Below are positions 8,787 through 17,986 of a DNA stretch of 64,000 nt, in pieces. Both the position numbers and the translations under genes were made by a program. Position 1 is the stretch's first letter. Each line of letters starts with the position of its first letter. The stretch is from Spongiibacteraceae bacterium. Lineage in GTDB: Bacteria > Pseudomonadota > Gammaproteobacteria > Pseudomonadales > Dasaniaceae. A model generated the notes under the pieces. That model did not search any database. It was not told where the DNA came from and saw nothing but the letters and a program-made list of their open reading frames with translations. The stretch is from positions 62,001-126,000 of the forward strand of contig JANQLG010000024.1 of NCBI GenBank assembly GCA_028280715.1, given 5' to 3'.

Positions 8787-9682
8787 AAATCATCCAGCGT
8801 TTTTTCATACATTTCGCGTTGTACTTTCCGCAAACTATTATCCATAGCAAGCTCAACATACTGTTTATGTTTATCCATATCACCTAAATGATAATAGGCT
8901 AATGCGATAAGAAACTGGCCATCAGAGTTAGTCTGATCAGCCCAATGTTTGTCTGACTGGATAAATTCATTAGCGTAATCAATCGCCTTATCGAATTGCT
9001 TTTGCTCAAGATAATGATTAGCAAGGCCAAGCTGTGCTGCGGGAAAATCATTATTTATTTCTAGCGCTTTTAAGAATAACGATTCCGCTTTTTCAAATTC
9101 TTCTTTGTTATGTGCAAACCCCGCTTCTATTTGTAACGCATAGCTTTCATCCAATAATCTGAGCTTATCGAGAAAAACTTTACCTTCCTTAACATCACCG
9201 CCGACAGCACTGGGCATAAACATTAAGCCACCGGTATAAAAGCTGACGGCACGAACATGCGAGGGATCCAGCTCAACTGCTTTGGCGGCAATACTTTTAA
9301 TACTTCTTACTGCCATCATTTGTCTGAATACATTAATCTCAGGAACATAGGCCAAACGGATAATACCCAATGCATAATGATATTCGGCATTATCAGGGGC
9401 GATTTCCGTCGCCAACTCCATTTGCTCAATACCCTTTCCAGCTTGATCGGCCTTCAACAAACTTAAACCATAGTGATAGTGAAACTCAGCATCGGAATTA
9501 AATTTTTTTTCGTTGTTTTTAAAAAATTCAGCCGCTTTGTCATATTCACCGCTATTAAAAAATTGAATACCCTGCTGAAAACTTTCTTTAGCAAATGTAT
9601 GACTCACGGATAGAGTAGAGACAACAAAAATAAATAATATTTTTTTTATTAAACGACTATTGTTCACTATTAATGTCTTCAT
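8783..9682 (-). CDS. Exported TPR-repeat protein
   Basis: A 299-residue protein with an N-terminal signal peptide (hydrophobic core ILFIFVVSTLSVS, then TFAKE, probable cleavage after TFA). Several tetratricopeptide repeats follow over residues 25–280, such as GIQFFNSGEYDKAAEFF, HYHYGLSLLKADQAGKGI and AQLGLANHYLEQKQFDKAI. TPR units bind proteins, and this one should work in the periplasm. The frame extends nine codons further to a GTG at 9709 without a ribosome binding site. The ATG at 9682 has AGGAAC about ten bases upstream and gives a better signal peptide. It lies convergent to argS, with only 26 bp between the coding regions. A specific role cannot be assigned. Confidence 0.85.
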   Translation of the reverse strand: MKTLIVNNSRLIKKILFIFVVSTLSVSHTFAKESFQQGIQFFNSGEYDKAAEFFKNNEKKFNSDAEFHYHYGLSLLKADQAGKGIEQMELATEIAPDNAEYHYALGIIRLAYVPEINVFRQMMAVRSIKSIAAKAVELDPSHVRAVSFYTGGLMFMPSAVGGDVKEGKVFLDKLRLLDESYALQIEAGFAHNKEEFEKAESLFLKALEINNDFPAAQLGLANHYLEQKQFDKAIDYANEFIQSDKHWADQTNSDGQFLIALAYYHLGDMDKHKQYVELAMDNSLRKVQREMYEKTLDDL

Positions 9683-9831
9683 TGTTACCGTTCCTGGAAT
9701 TGCTTTCACTAAAGAGCGTCAGTAAATAACAAGCCCCCAAGGAAATCAAATTATCATTCGGCTTATGATTCGGCAAGGTTTTGGTTTATCCCTATTTCTT
9801 TATTAGCAGGCAAACAACATGGTTATTTTTA

Positions 9832-10338
9832 CTAAGAAAAACCCTTTTTCATGATATTTCTAACCCTTGCCTTTACCGAAGCAGCTTCATCTTTTAACGC
9901 CATATTGAAGAACTGCAATGCCTCTGCCTGATATTCAGGATATTGCAAAGCGAGTTCGTAAAAACCATTGTAGGCCCAGGCTCTGACAAATTTATTGCTA
10001 TCGGTAAGACCGTGCCTGACAAACATTTCGACGATTGTTTTCATCGGTTTGGTAATTGGCATATAGGGCATACTCTGCAAGGCATGTAATCTCGCTTCCC
10101 ACCCCTGAAGATCGGCAAACCCTTGATACAAGCTATTGATATCCACTATCTGAAGAGTGCCACCAGATTCAAGATGATGCTTAAGTAGCCAGGTAGCTCC
10201 CTTCTCATAGCAACTATGCTCAATTAGCGTTATGACCTCACTTATAAAAGTGTCGTTATCAATCTGAGAGGCATAAATCGCGCTGATAACATCCGTTGAT
10301 TTGCCATCCCACGCAATTAACTGTTTTTCCAGTGTCAT
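9832..10338 (-). CDS. Hypothetical helical (HEAT-like) protein
   Basis: A 168-residue, probably cytoplasmic protein with no signal peptide or membrane segment. The sequence is rich in amphipathic helices. The block MFVRHGLTDSNKFVRAWAYNGFYELAL and the following ALQFFNMALKDEAASVKARV look like two HEAT-type repeats, which usually form protein-binding solenoids. I do not recognise a named family. It lies upstream of, and in the same orientation as, the exported TPR gene (about 150 bp apart), and divergent from the SPOR gene. Confidence 0.7.
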   Translation of the reverse strand: MTLEKQLIAWDGKSTDVISAIYASQIDNDTFISEVITLIEHSCYEKGATWLLKHHLESGGTLQIVDINSLYQGFADLQGWEARLHALQSMPYMPITKPMKTIVEMFVRHGLTDSNKFVRAWAYNGFYELALQYPEYQAEALQFFNMALKDEAASVKARVRNIMKKGFS

Positions 10339-10511
10339 GATCCTACTCTGTTCTGAGTGTTATTCTGCGAGTCACTTATTCTCTAATATTCTGCAGACAG
10401 CTCTCCAAGAATGCACTAAGCTTGCACTCGTTCACGCTGACTTGCACCCGTTTATATTGAATTGCGGCGTAAACAATGCATTTTTGATTTCAGATAATAA
10501 AGCATTAACCA

Positions 10512-11084
10512 ATGAGCCACGATTTCGCTAAAAAAACCAAAACAACCAAGAAAAAAACTTCACCGCGCCGCAAAAGCCAGGTACCCGGCTGGGTATGGTT
10601 GTTTACCGGAATTGTGACCGGCGTTTTTGTTAGCTTTCTCGCCTATTTAGCCGATATTACGCCTGAACGCCCCGCTCCCAATGCTACTTCTGTTACCAAT
10701 AGCTCATCGAATCAAACTCAGGATACGGCCCAAACAGAGAATACTACACGCTTTGATTTCTACACCCTGTTGCCGGAGCTGGAAGTGCTGGTGCCGGATG
10801 AAGCTCCCGAACATATGGATGAACCGGCACAAGCTACCGTCTTCATTCTCCAGGCCGGCTCCTTCAAAAACAATACCGATGCCGACCGGCTACGCGCCAA
10901 CCTGATCTTACTGGGATTAGATGTCAAAGTGGAAGCGGCTACTGTGGCTAGCGGCGATGTCTGGCACAGAGTGTTGGTGGGTCCCTTTTACGACCGCTCA
11001 AAACTCTCTAAAGCCCGCAGTATACTGATCGAACAGGGCATTAACTCCCTCGTCTATACCTTAAAAGATTCCTCTCAGGGCTAG
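10512..11084 (+). CDS. SPOR-domain cell-division protein (FtsN-like)
   Basis: A 190-residue bitopic membrane protein. A basic cytoplasmic N-terminus (residues 1–25, rich in lysine) precedes one transmembrane helix (about 27–45, WVWLFTGIVTGVFVSFLAYL). A flexible periplasmic linker is followed by a C-terminal SPOR domain (about 112–185, starting TVFILQAGSFKNNTDADRL). SPOR domains bind glycan strands stripped of peptide stems at the division septum. The position directly before hslV is the conserved place of the FtsN-like gene in pseudomonads. It is shorter than E. coli FtsN (319 residues) but has the same layout. Confidence 0.88.
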   Translation: MSHDFAKKTKTTKKKTSPRRKSQVPGWVWLFTGIVTGVFVSFLAYLADITPERPAPNATSVTNSSSNQTQDTAQTENTTRFDFYTLLPELEVLVPDEAPEHMDEPAQATVFILQAGSFKNNTDADRLRANLILLGLDVKVEAATVASGDVWHRVLVGPFYDRSKLSKARSILIEQGINSLVYTLKDSSQG

Positions 11085-11105
11085 CCGTTAATTTACGTTT
11101 ATTCC

Positions 11106-11134
11106 CTTGAATTATTTAACCGCCACCCCCATCT
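11106..11134 (+). promoter_or_regulatory. Sigma-32 heat-shock promoter of hslVU
   Basis: CTTGAA at 11106–11111 is followed after 15 bases by CCCCATCT at 11127–11134, an almost perfect match to the sigma-32 consensus (CTTGAAA, 13–15 bp, CCCCATNT). The predicted transcript start is near 11140, about 37 bases before hslV. Confidence 0.85.
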
Positions 11135-11176
11135 AGATCCTTTAATCCTTGGTACTTAAATAAAGAGGACTCTATT

Positions 11177-11719
11177 TTGGAGCAATATCGAGGCACCACT
11201 ATTCTTTCCGTTCGTCGCAATGACAAAGTTGTCATCGGTGGGGATGGGCAAGTATCTATGGGCAATACAGTAATGAAGGGTAATGCCCGCAAAGTACGCA
11301 GATTGTATAGTGACCAGGTGATCGCCGGTTTTGCTGGCGGCACGGCCGATGCCTTTACACTGTTCGAATTATTCGAGTCGCAGCTGGAAAAATATCAGGG
11401 ACACTTAACACGCGCTGCGGTAGAACTGGCCAAAATGTGGCGAACCGAACGCTCTTTACGACAGCTTGAAGCGCTGTTGGCGGTTGCCGACAAAACAACC
11501 TCGCTAGTGATTACTGGCAACGGTGATGTGATTGAACCCGAAGACAATTTAATTGCCATCGGCTCGGGAGGCGCATTCGCACAAGCTGCCGCCAAGGCAC
11601 TGTTGGATAACACGGAGTTAGATGCAAGAGATATTGTTGAGAAGGGATTAACTATCGCAGGTGATATCTGTGTCTACACCAACCACAATCGCACTATTGA
11701 AGAGCTGAATTGTTCGTAG
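11177..11719 (+). CDS. hslV: ATP-dependent protease peptidase subunit HslV (ClpQ)
   Basis: The 180-residue proteolytic subunit of the HslUV protease, a threonine protease related to proteasome beta subunits that forms a dodecamer capped by HslU. The start is a TTG at 11177 with GAGGA upstream. No ATG fits, because the conserved N-terminus [14 protein letters not shown] begins there. Mature enzyme is expected after removal of the MEQYRG stretch to expose the catalytic threonine of TTILSVRR, a propeptide slightly longer than in E. coli. [21 protein letters not shown] and [14 protein letters not shown] are diagnostic. It is transcribed from the sigma-32 promoter just upstream and pairs with hslU downstream. 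Confidence 0.97.
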   Translation: MEQYRGTTILSVRRNDKVVIGGDGQVSMGNTVMKGNARKVRRLYSDQVIAGFAGGTADAFTLFELFESQLEKYQGHLTRAAVELAKMWRTERSLRQLEALLAVADKTTSLVITGNGDVIEPEDNLIAIGSGGAFAQAAAKALLDNTELDARDIVEKGLTIAGDICVYTNHNRTIEELNCS

Positions 11720-11730
11720 TGTAGATGTAG

Positions 11731-11748
11731 TGCGGATCTTGATCCGCG
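11731..11748. repeat. REP-like palindrome between hslV and hslU
   Basis: TGCGGATC, a two-base TT spacer and GATCCGCG form a compact GC-rich hairpin just after the hslV stop. Such short palindromes in a transcribed spacer are typical of dispersed REP-type elements and may stabilise the upstream message or limit read-through to hslU. Only one copy is seen in this window. Confidence 0.5.
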
Positions 11749-11857
11749 CACGCTCTATAGTATTAAACTTTGTCGCATTACATTAATAGTCAAATAGTCA
11801 CTACCGCACCAAAAAAGAAATAGTGGAGCACATTCCACCTACATTGAGATTTACACC

Positions 11858-13177
11858 ATGTCACAAATGACCCCAAGGGAAATTGTTCACGAACTGGATC
11901 AGCATATCATCGGTCAGGATCGCGCCAAGCGAGCAGTAGCGATAGCACTGCGCAATCGTTGGCGCCGTATGCAACTGGACGAAGAACTGAGAGCCGAAAT
12001 CACTCCCAAGAATATTCTTATGATTGGTCCCACTGGCGTTGGTAAAACCGAGATTGCCCGGCGTCTGGCTAAACTCGCCAATGCCCCTTTTATCAAAGTG
12101 GAAGCCACTAAATTCACCGAAGTTGGTTATGTCGGCCGCGATGTTGAGTCGATTGTCCGTGACTTAGTAGATGTATCCATCAAAATGCATCGCGAACAGG
12201 CAATGGAAAAGGTCAAACATCGCGCTGCCGATGCGGCGGAAGACCGAGTACTGGACATTCTGTTACCTCCAGCTCGCGGTGATGAGGACAACGATCAACA
12301 CTCTTCGACCCGACAGGTTTTCCGCAAAAAACTGCGCGAAGGTGATCTGGATGATAAAGAGATTGAAGTTGAACTCAGTGCCAGTTCAATGGGTGTTGAA
12401 ATCATGGCACCACCTGGCATGGAAGATATGACTAACCAGCTTCAGAGTATGTTTTCAAATCTTGGCAGCGGCAAAAAGAAACATCAAAAGGTCAGCGTCA
12501 AAGAAGCCCTAAAAAAACTTCAGGAAGAAGAGGCTTCAAAACTGATTAATGACGATGAACTTAAAACCCAAGCCGTAGAAGCAGCCGAGCAAAATGGCAT
12601 CGTATTTTTAGACGAGTTAGACAAAGTCGCTAAACGCTCAGAAGGCACTGGTGCTGATGTATCTCGCGAAGGTGTTCAACGAGACCTGTTACCTCTGATT
12701 GAAGGTTCGACCGTTAGCACCAAGCATGGCATGATCAAAACTGACCACATTTTATTTATTGCCTCCGGTGCTTTTCATCTGGCAAAACCCTCGGACTTAA
12801 TTCCTGAATTACAGGGCCGCCTTCCTATCCGCGTTGAACTGGAAGCACTGACTCCGGGCGACTTTGAGCGTATCCTGACTGAGCCCAATGCCTCTTTGAC
12901 GGAACAATATCAAGCCTTATTAAATACAGAGGGCATGAGCTTGAATTTCACCGCAGATGGCATTCGTCGCATAGCCGAAACTGCCTGGGAAGTGAATGAA
13001 AGAACGGAAAATATCGGTGCCCGTCGATTGCATACGGTAATGGAACGCCTGCTAGATGATGCGTCATTTGAAGCCACCGACAATGACGGCACAACACTAT
13101 CGGTTGATGAAAGCTACGTGCAGGAGAAACTGGGCGATCTGGTAAAAGATCAGGATCTCAGCCGCTTTATCCTCTAG
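11858..13177 (+). CDS. hslU: ATP-dependent protease ATPase subunit HslU (ClpY)
   Basis: A 439-residue AAA+ unfoldase, close to the 443 residues of E. coli HslU. It recognises, unfolds and feeds substrates to HslV. Walker A is GPTGVGKT at residues 57–64, and Walker B is [10 protein letters not shown] near residue 250. The HslU-specific I domain lies between them (about 110–240). The C-terminal sensor-2 region contains [15 protein letters not shown], and the extreme C-terminus DLSRFIL is the tail that docks into HslV. It shares the heat-shock promoter with hslV, 138 bp upstream. Its stop codon lies in a 15-bp tandem duplication. Confidence 0.98.
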   Translation: MSQMTPREIVHELDQHIIGQDRAKRAVAIALRNRWRRMQLDEELRAEITPKNILMIGPTGVGKTEIARRLAKLANAPFIKVEATKFTEVGYVGRDVESIVRDLVDVSIKMHREQAMEKVKHRAADAAEDRVLDILLPPARGDEDNDQHSSTRQVFRKKLREGDLDDKEIEVELSASSMGVEIMAPPGMEDMTNQLQSMFSNLGSGKKKHQKVSVKEALKKLQEEEASKLINDDELKTQAVEAAEQNGIVFLDELDKVAKRSEGTGADVSREGVQRDLLPLIEGSTVSTKHGMIKTDHILFIASGAFHLAKPSDLIPELQGRLPIRVELEALTPGDFERILTEPNASLTEQYQALLNTEGMSLNFTADGIRRIAETAWEVNERTENIGARRLHTVMERLLDDASFEATDNDGTTLSVDESYVQEKLGDLVKDQDLSRFIL

Positions 13178-13202
13178 CTCTTTATCTTCTAGCTCTTTAT
13201 CT
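13173..13202. repeat. Perfect 15-bp tandem duplication over the hslU stop
   Basis: TCTAGCTCTTTATCT occurs twice in a row at 13173–13187 and 13188–13202. The hslU TAG stop falls in the first copy. It looks like a recent slippage duplication and provides a second TAG in the spacer. Confidence 0.8.
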
Positions 13203-13223
13203 TTTAAACAAGCGAGCATATTT

Positions 13224-13613
13224 ATGGCAGATACTCGTATTCCCACAGGAATAGAACTGCACAAACAAAGCAAAACGCTGGAGCTGATCTATTCCGACCA
13301 GGAGCGCTACCAATTAAGTTGCGAATATCTTCGCGTCTATTCCACATCAGCTGAAGTGAAGGGGCATGGCCCAGGCGAAGAAGTACTGCAAACTGGCAAA
13401 ATCAATGTCACCATCGATCGCATAGAAGCGATGGGCAACTATGCGTTACTTTTGGTATTTAGCGACGGTCACGACTCGGGGATTTACTCTTGGGATTATC
13501 TGTATCAGCTATGCACACAACAGGAAACATTGTGGCAGGATTATTTGGATCGTTTAAATGAGGCTGGAGCTAACCGAGACCCGGATATTCAAGTTGTAAG
13601 AATAGGCAATTAG
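13224..13613 (+). CDS. DUF971 (GBBH-like N-terminal) protein
   Basis: A 129-residue protein of the DUF971 family, which corresponds to the small N-terminal domain of gamma-butyrobetaine hydroxylase. Typical blocks are IELHKQSKTLELIYSD, LSCEYLRVYSTSAEV and SDGHDSGIYSWDYLYQL. Some relatives are linked to iron–sulfur protein maturation, but here the role is not shown. It follows hslU by 46 bp in the same direction, a conserved neighbourhood in pseudomonads, so it is probably the last gene of the hslVU unit. Confidence 0.9.
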   Translation: MADTRIPTGIELHKQSKTLELIYSDQERYQLSCEYLRVYSTSAEVKGHGPGEEVLQTGKINVTIDRIEAMGNYALLLVFSDGHDSGIYSWDYLYQLCTQQETLWQDYLDRLNEAGANRDPDIQVVRIGN

Positions 13614-13615
13614 TC

Positions 13616-13657
13616 TGGGCCCCTTTTTACTAAACGCTTTTACTAAAAGCGAGGGCT
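13616..13657 (+). terminator. Possible hairpin after the DUF971 gene
   Basis: CGCTTT-N5-AAAGCG (13635–13651) is enclosed by a GCCC/GGGC pair. It lies just beyond the stop of the DUF971 gene but is not followed by a T run, so termination is only possible. The rest of the 255-bp spacer shows nothing else I can name. Confidence 0.35.
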
Positions 13658-13868
13658 CAAATATGTAGGAAAGCTGGTTTGGCATAACCTCATATTTCCA
13701 AACACTTATAGCCATTGCCTGCCTACTAAAATAAAACTAAACTCACGCTCACAAGTATGTAGAAAAAACGGCCCAAATGTATTTCCATTAGACACTAAAA
13801 CATCAACTATTGCGGTCTTCTGATTACTAAAAAAACCAAATCATTTAACAATATTAAAAAAGAAACTT

Positions 13869-14276
13869 ATGCCTGTTAGCTACCAGTGGGAAGATAAAGG
13901 AATTTTTTATCTAGGAGAGGGAGAAGTCACTGTTCAAGAGTTCATTGATGTAATGCTTGAAGCAAGTGGGTCACCAAATTTTGATCGTATTCAATACGCT
14001 ATCAGTGATTGGTCACGCTCTATCCCCCTGGATTTCGATACAGAAATGATCGAGAAAATTTTCGTACTCACTGATGCGCTCTATCAGTATAACCCTAATG
14101 TCATTAACGGAATTGTCATGGCGCCAGACGAAGAGAGTCAGGCTCTAGCTGCTTTATACGTAATGATGCAACAAGACAAATCCAGACAAGCTGAGATTTT
14201 TCACACATTAGAAGATTGTCGGCAATGGGTCTCCGACACCTTAGCGAAACAAGAAAATTCGCAGGAGAAAAACTAA
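13869..14276 (+). CDS. Hypothetical protein, possible STAS/SpoIIAA-like fold
   Basis: A 135-residue soluble protein without signal peptide or membrane segment. It begins MPVSYQWEDKGIFYLGEGEVTVQEF and contains an alternating strand/helix pattern (YAISDWSR, NGIVMAPDEESQALAALYVMM) reminiscent of small single-domain proteins that monitor or bind partners. I do not recognise the family with confidence. It is convergent with dnaB, and the two stop regions overlap by four bases. It is preceded by a 255-bp AT-rich spacer, so it probably has its own promoter. Confidence 0.7.
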   Translation: MPVSYQWEDKGIFYLGEGEVTVQEFIDVMLEASGSPNFDRIQYAISDWSRSIPLDFDTEMIEKIFVLTDALYQYNPNVINGIVMAPDEESQALAALYVMMQQDKSRQAEIFHTLEDCRQWVSDTLAKQENSQEKN

Positions 14277-15694
14277 TAGCCGTCGTCGTAATTAAAGGCA
14301 AGATTATCGAAGCGCGTAAACTGACCGAGGAATGCTAATCGAGTAGTACCGGTTGGTCCATTTCGCTGCTTACCGATAATGATTTCAGCAATGCCTTTAT
14401 CATCACTATTCTCGTTATAGTATTCATCGCGGTAAATAAACATAATCACATCGGCATCCTGCTCTATCGCTCCCGATTCCCTCAAGTCTGAATTGATCGG
14501 CCGCTTATTAGGTCGCTGCTCTAAAGAGCGATTTAACTGGGAAAGCGCCACGACAGGGCAATTGAATTCTTTTGCAATAGCCTTCAACGAGCGAGAAATT
14601 TCAGAGATCTCGGCTGTCCGACCCTCTGAATTACCGGCAATCTGCATTAACTGTAGATAGTCCACCATTATCATGCCTAGATCACCGTGCTCGCGGGCAA
14701 TACGCCTGGCCCTTGAACGCAATTCTGTCGGCGTCAACGCGGGGGTATCATCGATAAAAAGCGGGCGATCCTTCAACTTGCTGACCGCTGTAGTGAGTTT
14801 AGGCCAATCCTCTTCCTCTAACTTACCCGTTAACACCTTACCCAGCTCAATACGGCCTATCGCCGAAATCATCCGCATGATGATACTGTTGGCCGGCATC
14901 TCCATACTGAACACCAACGCGGGTTTGTCACCATTGAGTACTGCATGCTCCACCAAATTCACAGCAAAGGCTGTTTTACCCATCGAAGGTCTGGCTGCAA
15001 CAATAATAAGATCTGAACGCTGTAAACCCGACGTTTTCTCATCTAGTTCAGTAAAACCGGTACTAACTCCCGTAATGGCTTCTTCAGAGTTAAAAAGCTC
15101 ATCAATGCGATCGACCACGCCCTTCAGCAGTGGATTGACTGCCTCCGGGCCACCTGTTTTAGGCCGCTCCTCAGAGATTTGCATGATTTTGCGCTCGGCT
15201 TCATCAAGCAAATCATCGGAATCTCGACCTTCCGTATTAAAACCACTTTCGGCAATTTGATTAGCAACGGATATCATGGAGCGCAGGCTGGCGCGCTCCC
15301 TGACAACCTTGGCATAGGCTCTAATATTGGCAGCGCTGGGAGTATTTTTAGCGAGCTCTGTTAAGTAAGGCAACCCACCAATGCGATCTAACTCACCACT
15401 TTTATTTAACTCTTCGGACAACGTAATAACATCAATAGGCTCGCCAGCTTCGACCAGCTTTGCCATATGAGAGAAAATGACTCCGTGTGCAGCTCGATAA
15501 AAGTCAGTCGCTGCAACTTGATCGGCAACATTATCCCAGCTGTCATTGGCTATCATCAGACCACCAAGGACTGACTGTTCGGCTTCAACTGAATGAGGAG
15601 GGATTTTTAAATCAGCCATATCAATCTCGGCGTTAAGGCCAAAATCGATGACATTGTCATAATTATCAGTGATGTTGGGATTTTCTGAATCCAC
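14273..15694 (-). CDS. dnaB: Replicative DNA helicase DnaB
   Basis: A 473-residue hexameric 5'–3' helicase of the replication fork, matching the family length (E. coli 471). The N-terminal primase-interacting domain (about 30–130, starting IPPHSVEAEQSVLGGLMI) leads through a linker to the RecA-like ATPase. Walker A is ARPSMGKTA near residue 233, and MVDYLQLMQ and SQLNRSLEQRP follow. The annotated start is a GTG at 15694 with a weak AGAAGAA upstream. An internal ATG at 15619 (MADLKIPPHS) is possible but would shorten the N-terminus. It lies downstream of the rpsF–rplI operon, separated by a terminator. Confidence 0.97.
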   Translation of the reverse strand: MDSENPNITDNYDNVIDFGLNAEIDMADLKIPPHSVEAEQSVLGGLMIANDSWDNVADQVAATDFYRAAHGVIFSHMAKLVEAGEPIDVITLSEELNKSGELDRIGGLPYLTELAKNTPSAANIRAYAKVVRERASLRSMISVANQIAESGFNTEGRDSDDLLDEAERKIMQISEERPKTGGPEAVNPLLKGVVDRIDELFNSEEAITGVSTGFTELDEKTSGLQRSDLIIVAARPSMGKTAFAVNLVEHAVLNGDKPALVFSMEMPANSIIMRMISAIGRIELGKVLTGKLEEEDWPKLTTAVSKLKDRPLFIDDTPALTPTELRSRARRIAREHGDLGMIMVDYLQLMQIAGNSEGRTAEISEISRSLKAIAKEFNCPVVALSQLNRSLEQRPNKRPINSDLRESGAIEQDADVIMFIYRDEYYNENSDDKGIAEIIIGKQRNGPTGTTRLAFLGQFTRFDNLAFNYDDGY

Positions 15695-15771
15695 GGAAAC
15701 TATTCTTCTGTTCTGAGTTATCTATTGTCTGAGTTATTTTTTCACACAGTGCGGCTTATTTGCGAGCAAAA

Positions 15772-15811
15772 AAAAGCACACAGGTAGTCAATGCTAAACC
15801 TGTGTGCTTTT
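15772..15811 (-). terminator. Terminator of the rpsF–rplI operon
   Basis: A 13-bp stem (AAAAGCACACAGG / CCTGTGTGCTTTT) with a 14-base loop lies 55 bp beyond the rplI stop and ends in T residues on the minus strand. It separates the ribosomal operon from dnaB, which is therefore probably transcribed partly from its own promoter. Confidence 0.85.
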
Positions 15812-15865
15812 AACCGCAATGGGATTTGGTCACATTGGACCAAACCTGTATTAGAATCAGATAAA

Positions 15866-16315
15866 TTAGGCTTCGGGAACTACCGCAACTTTGACAGCCT
15901 GGGTTACATCTGAGTGCAGCTGAATATCCACCTCATATTCACCCACTTCGCGAATAACACCAGTAGGCAAGCGTACTTCTGACTTGCTCACTTCTACGCC
16001 AGCCTCAGTAATTGCCTGAGATAGATCACGAGTACCGATCGAACCAAACAGCTTGCCTTCATCACCGGCATTAGCAGTGATAGTCACATTGAGTTCAGCC
16101 AACTGTGCAGCACGAGCTTCCGCAGCACCACGTTTTTCAGCAGCTGCCTTCTCAAGTTCAGCACGACGCGCTTCGAAATCAGCAACATTAGACGCTGTCG
16201 CAGGAACTGCCTTACCGTAAGGAATCAGATAGTTGCGGCCAAAACCGGACTTAACTGTGACCTGGTCACCCAGCTCCCCTAGCTTACCAACCTTTTCCAA
16301 TAAAATTACTTGCAT
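15866..16315 (-). CDS. rplI: 50S ribosomal protein L9
   Basis: A 149-residue L9 protein, the same length as in E. coli. The N-terminal RNA-binding domain starts [19 protein letters not shown] and contains [14 protein letters not shown] long alanine- and glutamate-rich helix (about 45–75) connects to the C-terminal domain ([13 protein letters not shown]). It is the last gene of the rpsF operon and is followed by a strong terminator. Confidence 0.98.
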   Translation of the reverse strand: MQVILLEKVGKLGELGDQVTVKSGFGRNYLIPYGKAVPATASNVADFEARRAELEKAAAEKRGAAEARAAQLAELNVTITANAGDEGKLFGSIGTRDLSQAITEAGVEVSKSEVRLPTGVIREVGEYEVDIQLHSDVTQAVKVAVVPEA

Positions 16316-16363
16316 GGTTCTTACCCTCTAATCGTCCAGCTGCCCGTTACCTGCAGCCTTCCA

Positions 16364-17254
16364 TCATTTCTCTAAATTCTCATCATCCGGGTCTTGCCGT
16401 TTCGGCAATCGCCCTCGAATATCAACAAAGCTGTCAACAACAGCCACTGCCACCATTGCAATTTTTACGGCTTCAAATAAAAACCATAAAAAATAAATCA
16501 CTGCCAGCCAATCAGGATTGAGCTTTCTCCAACCCGCTATACCGTGTGCTAGCGCAAAGCCGGCAAATAAAAAGGGCAATGCAAACAATATTGCCCAAAG
16601 TATGTAATCACTACCTAGTGACCAGCAGGCCATGATGGCTATCAACAAGATCAAAGCCATCAGTGGTGGTACTCGCAGTTTATGGAACTCCTGCTTGAAC
16701 CCCCCAGGATTGTAAAGCAGCGCTTGCCACCATCTGGCCAATAACAGGCTTATCACAATGGTGAAGGCATTGCTCACACCCAACAAACCGGCAACTTGCA
16801 GCTCACTGGGAACCGCCATCAACATGCTAGGGGGACGCCCTTCTTCCCCTCCCTGCTGAGCAGATACTTGTTGTATAAACTGCTCAAGAAACTGGATTAT
16901 CTGAGCAATATAACCTTCAGCCAGCGTTAGCATTATCAAGCCCGTGAACAAACCCGATAATGTCGATACTGTCAGCACTGCTGTCCAGGATAATGTCGCC
17001 CGCAAGATAACTGCAGCAAACATCACTCCTAATAGCGTAGTTAAAGGTGCTGTATCACCTATAAAAGCCACCATTACGGCAGGAATCATGGCCCAATAAA
17101 GAACCTTTACTCCCTGACTGGTACCTTTGCGCAAGGTGACCAAGGCAATTACTGCCGCGCCTATCCAGGCAAAAAAAACACTTCCGGTGGCCAACACCAC
17201 CGTAATAATGGCCTGAGTTCGGCCTTTCATCACAAATTCGGCGAAGGAGCGCAT
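16364..17254 (-). CDS. DUF2232 membrane protein
   Basis: A 296-residue integral membrane protein with about eight hydrophobic segments, matching the DUF2232 (YybS-like) family commonly found between rpsR and rplI in pseudomonads and relatives. It starts MRSFAEFVMKGRTQAII. Hydrophobic blocks continue to about residue 275, and a short charged tail follows (RGRLPKRQDPDDENLEK). The biochemical role of the family is not established. It lies in the rpsF–rpsR–DUF2232–rplI operon, 42 bp after rpsR and 48 bp before rplI, so it is co-expressed with ribosomal proteins. Confidence 0.88.
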   Translation of the reverse strand: MRSFAEFVMKGRTQAIITVVLATGSVFFAWIGAAVIALVTLRKGTSQGVKVLYWAMIPAVMVAFIGDTAPLTTLLGVMFAAVILRATLSWTAVLTVSTLSGLFTGLIMLTLAEGYIAQIIQFLEQFIQQVSAQQGGEEGRPPSMLMAVPSELQVAGLLGVSNAFTIVISLLLARWWQALLYNPGGFKQEFHKLRVPPLMALILLIAIMACWSLGSDYILWAILFALPFLFAGFALAHGIAGWRKLNPDWLAVIYFLWFLFEAVKIAMVAVAVVDSFVDIRGRLPKRQDPDDENLEK

Positions 17255-17296
17255 GCTCTGCTACCGTTTCGTGACGCTAAACGTGCTACACCAACC

Positions 17297-17524
17297 TTAC
17301 TTGTGCTGATCAGTGTAGGGTAACAGAGCCAGGTAACGCGCTCGCTTAATGCACGTAGACAGCTGTCTCTGGTACTTAGCTTTTGTTCCCGTAATACGGC
17401 TGGGAACAATCTTGCCTGTTTCAGTGATATAGGCTTTCAGTGTATCCAAATCTTTATAATCAATTTGATCAACACCTTCAGCAGTGAATCGGCAAAACTT
17501 GCGACGACGGAAAAAACGTGCCAT
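17297..17524 (-). CDS. rpsR: 30S ribosomal protein S18
   Basis: A 75-residue S18, the same length as in E. coli, beginning [17 protein letters not shown] and ending in the conserved [17 protein letters not shown]. It has a good ribosome binding site (TAGGAGA). S18 pairs with S6 on the 30S platform, and the S6:S18 complex is the known regulator that binds the leader of this operon. Confidence 0.98.
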   Translation of the reverse strand: MARFFRRRKFCRFTAEGVDQIDYKDLDTLKAYITETGKIVPSRITGTKAKYQRQLSTCIKRARYLALLPYTDQHK

Positions 17525-17553
17525 AGATCTATTCTCCTAATTTAATTACCGAC

Positions 17554-17982
17554 TTACTCTTCAGTGCTGGTATCTTCAGTTGATACTTCTTCGCTTGCTA
17601 CAGCTTCAGTATCTTTCGACTCTTCACGCTCTGGACGGCCAGCGCGACGCTCACGGCTTTCTTTTTCTGCCTTCATGATGGGCGACTCTGCTGTAACTGC
17701 TTCGTCCATACGAATAACAACGTTACGAATAACGGCATCGTTGTAGCGGAAGTTTGAAGTCAGCTCATCAATTGCATCCTGACCGGATTCGACATTCATC
17801 AAGATATAGTGCGCTTTGTGAACTTTATTAATTGGGTATGCCAGGTGACGACGGCCCCAGTCTTCCAGGCGGTGGATTTTACCGCCATCTTTCTCTATAG
17901 ACTGAGTGTAGCGCTCGACCATGCCGGGCACCTGTTCGGATTGGTCAGGATGGACCAAGAAAACAATTTCGTAATGACGCAT
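17554..17982 (-). CDS. rpsF: 30S ribosomal protein S6
   Basis: A 142-residue S6. The core (about 1–95) starts [21 protein letters not shown] and contains [11 protein letters not shown]. It continues into a long acidic, serine- and glutamate-rich tail ending STEE, longer than the E. coli tail. S6 C-termini are the site of RimK glutamylation in some bacteria, but modification here is unproven. The ATG at 17982 has AAGGAGC upstream, and that ribosome binding site is paired inside the leader hairpin described separately. Confidence 0.98.
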   Translation of the reverse strand: MRHYEIVFLVHPDQSEQVPGMVERYTQSIEKDGGKIHRLEDWGRRHLAYPINKVHKAHYILMNVESGQDAIDELTSNFRYNDAVIRNVVIRMDEAVTAESPIMKAEKESRERRAGRPEREESKDTEAVASEEVSTEDTSTEE

Positions 17983-17986
17983 TGTA

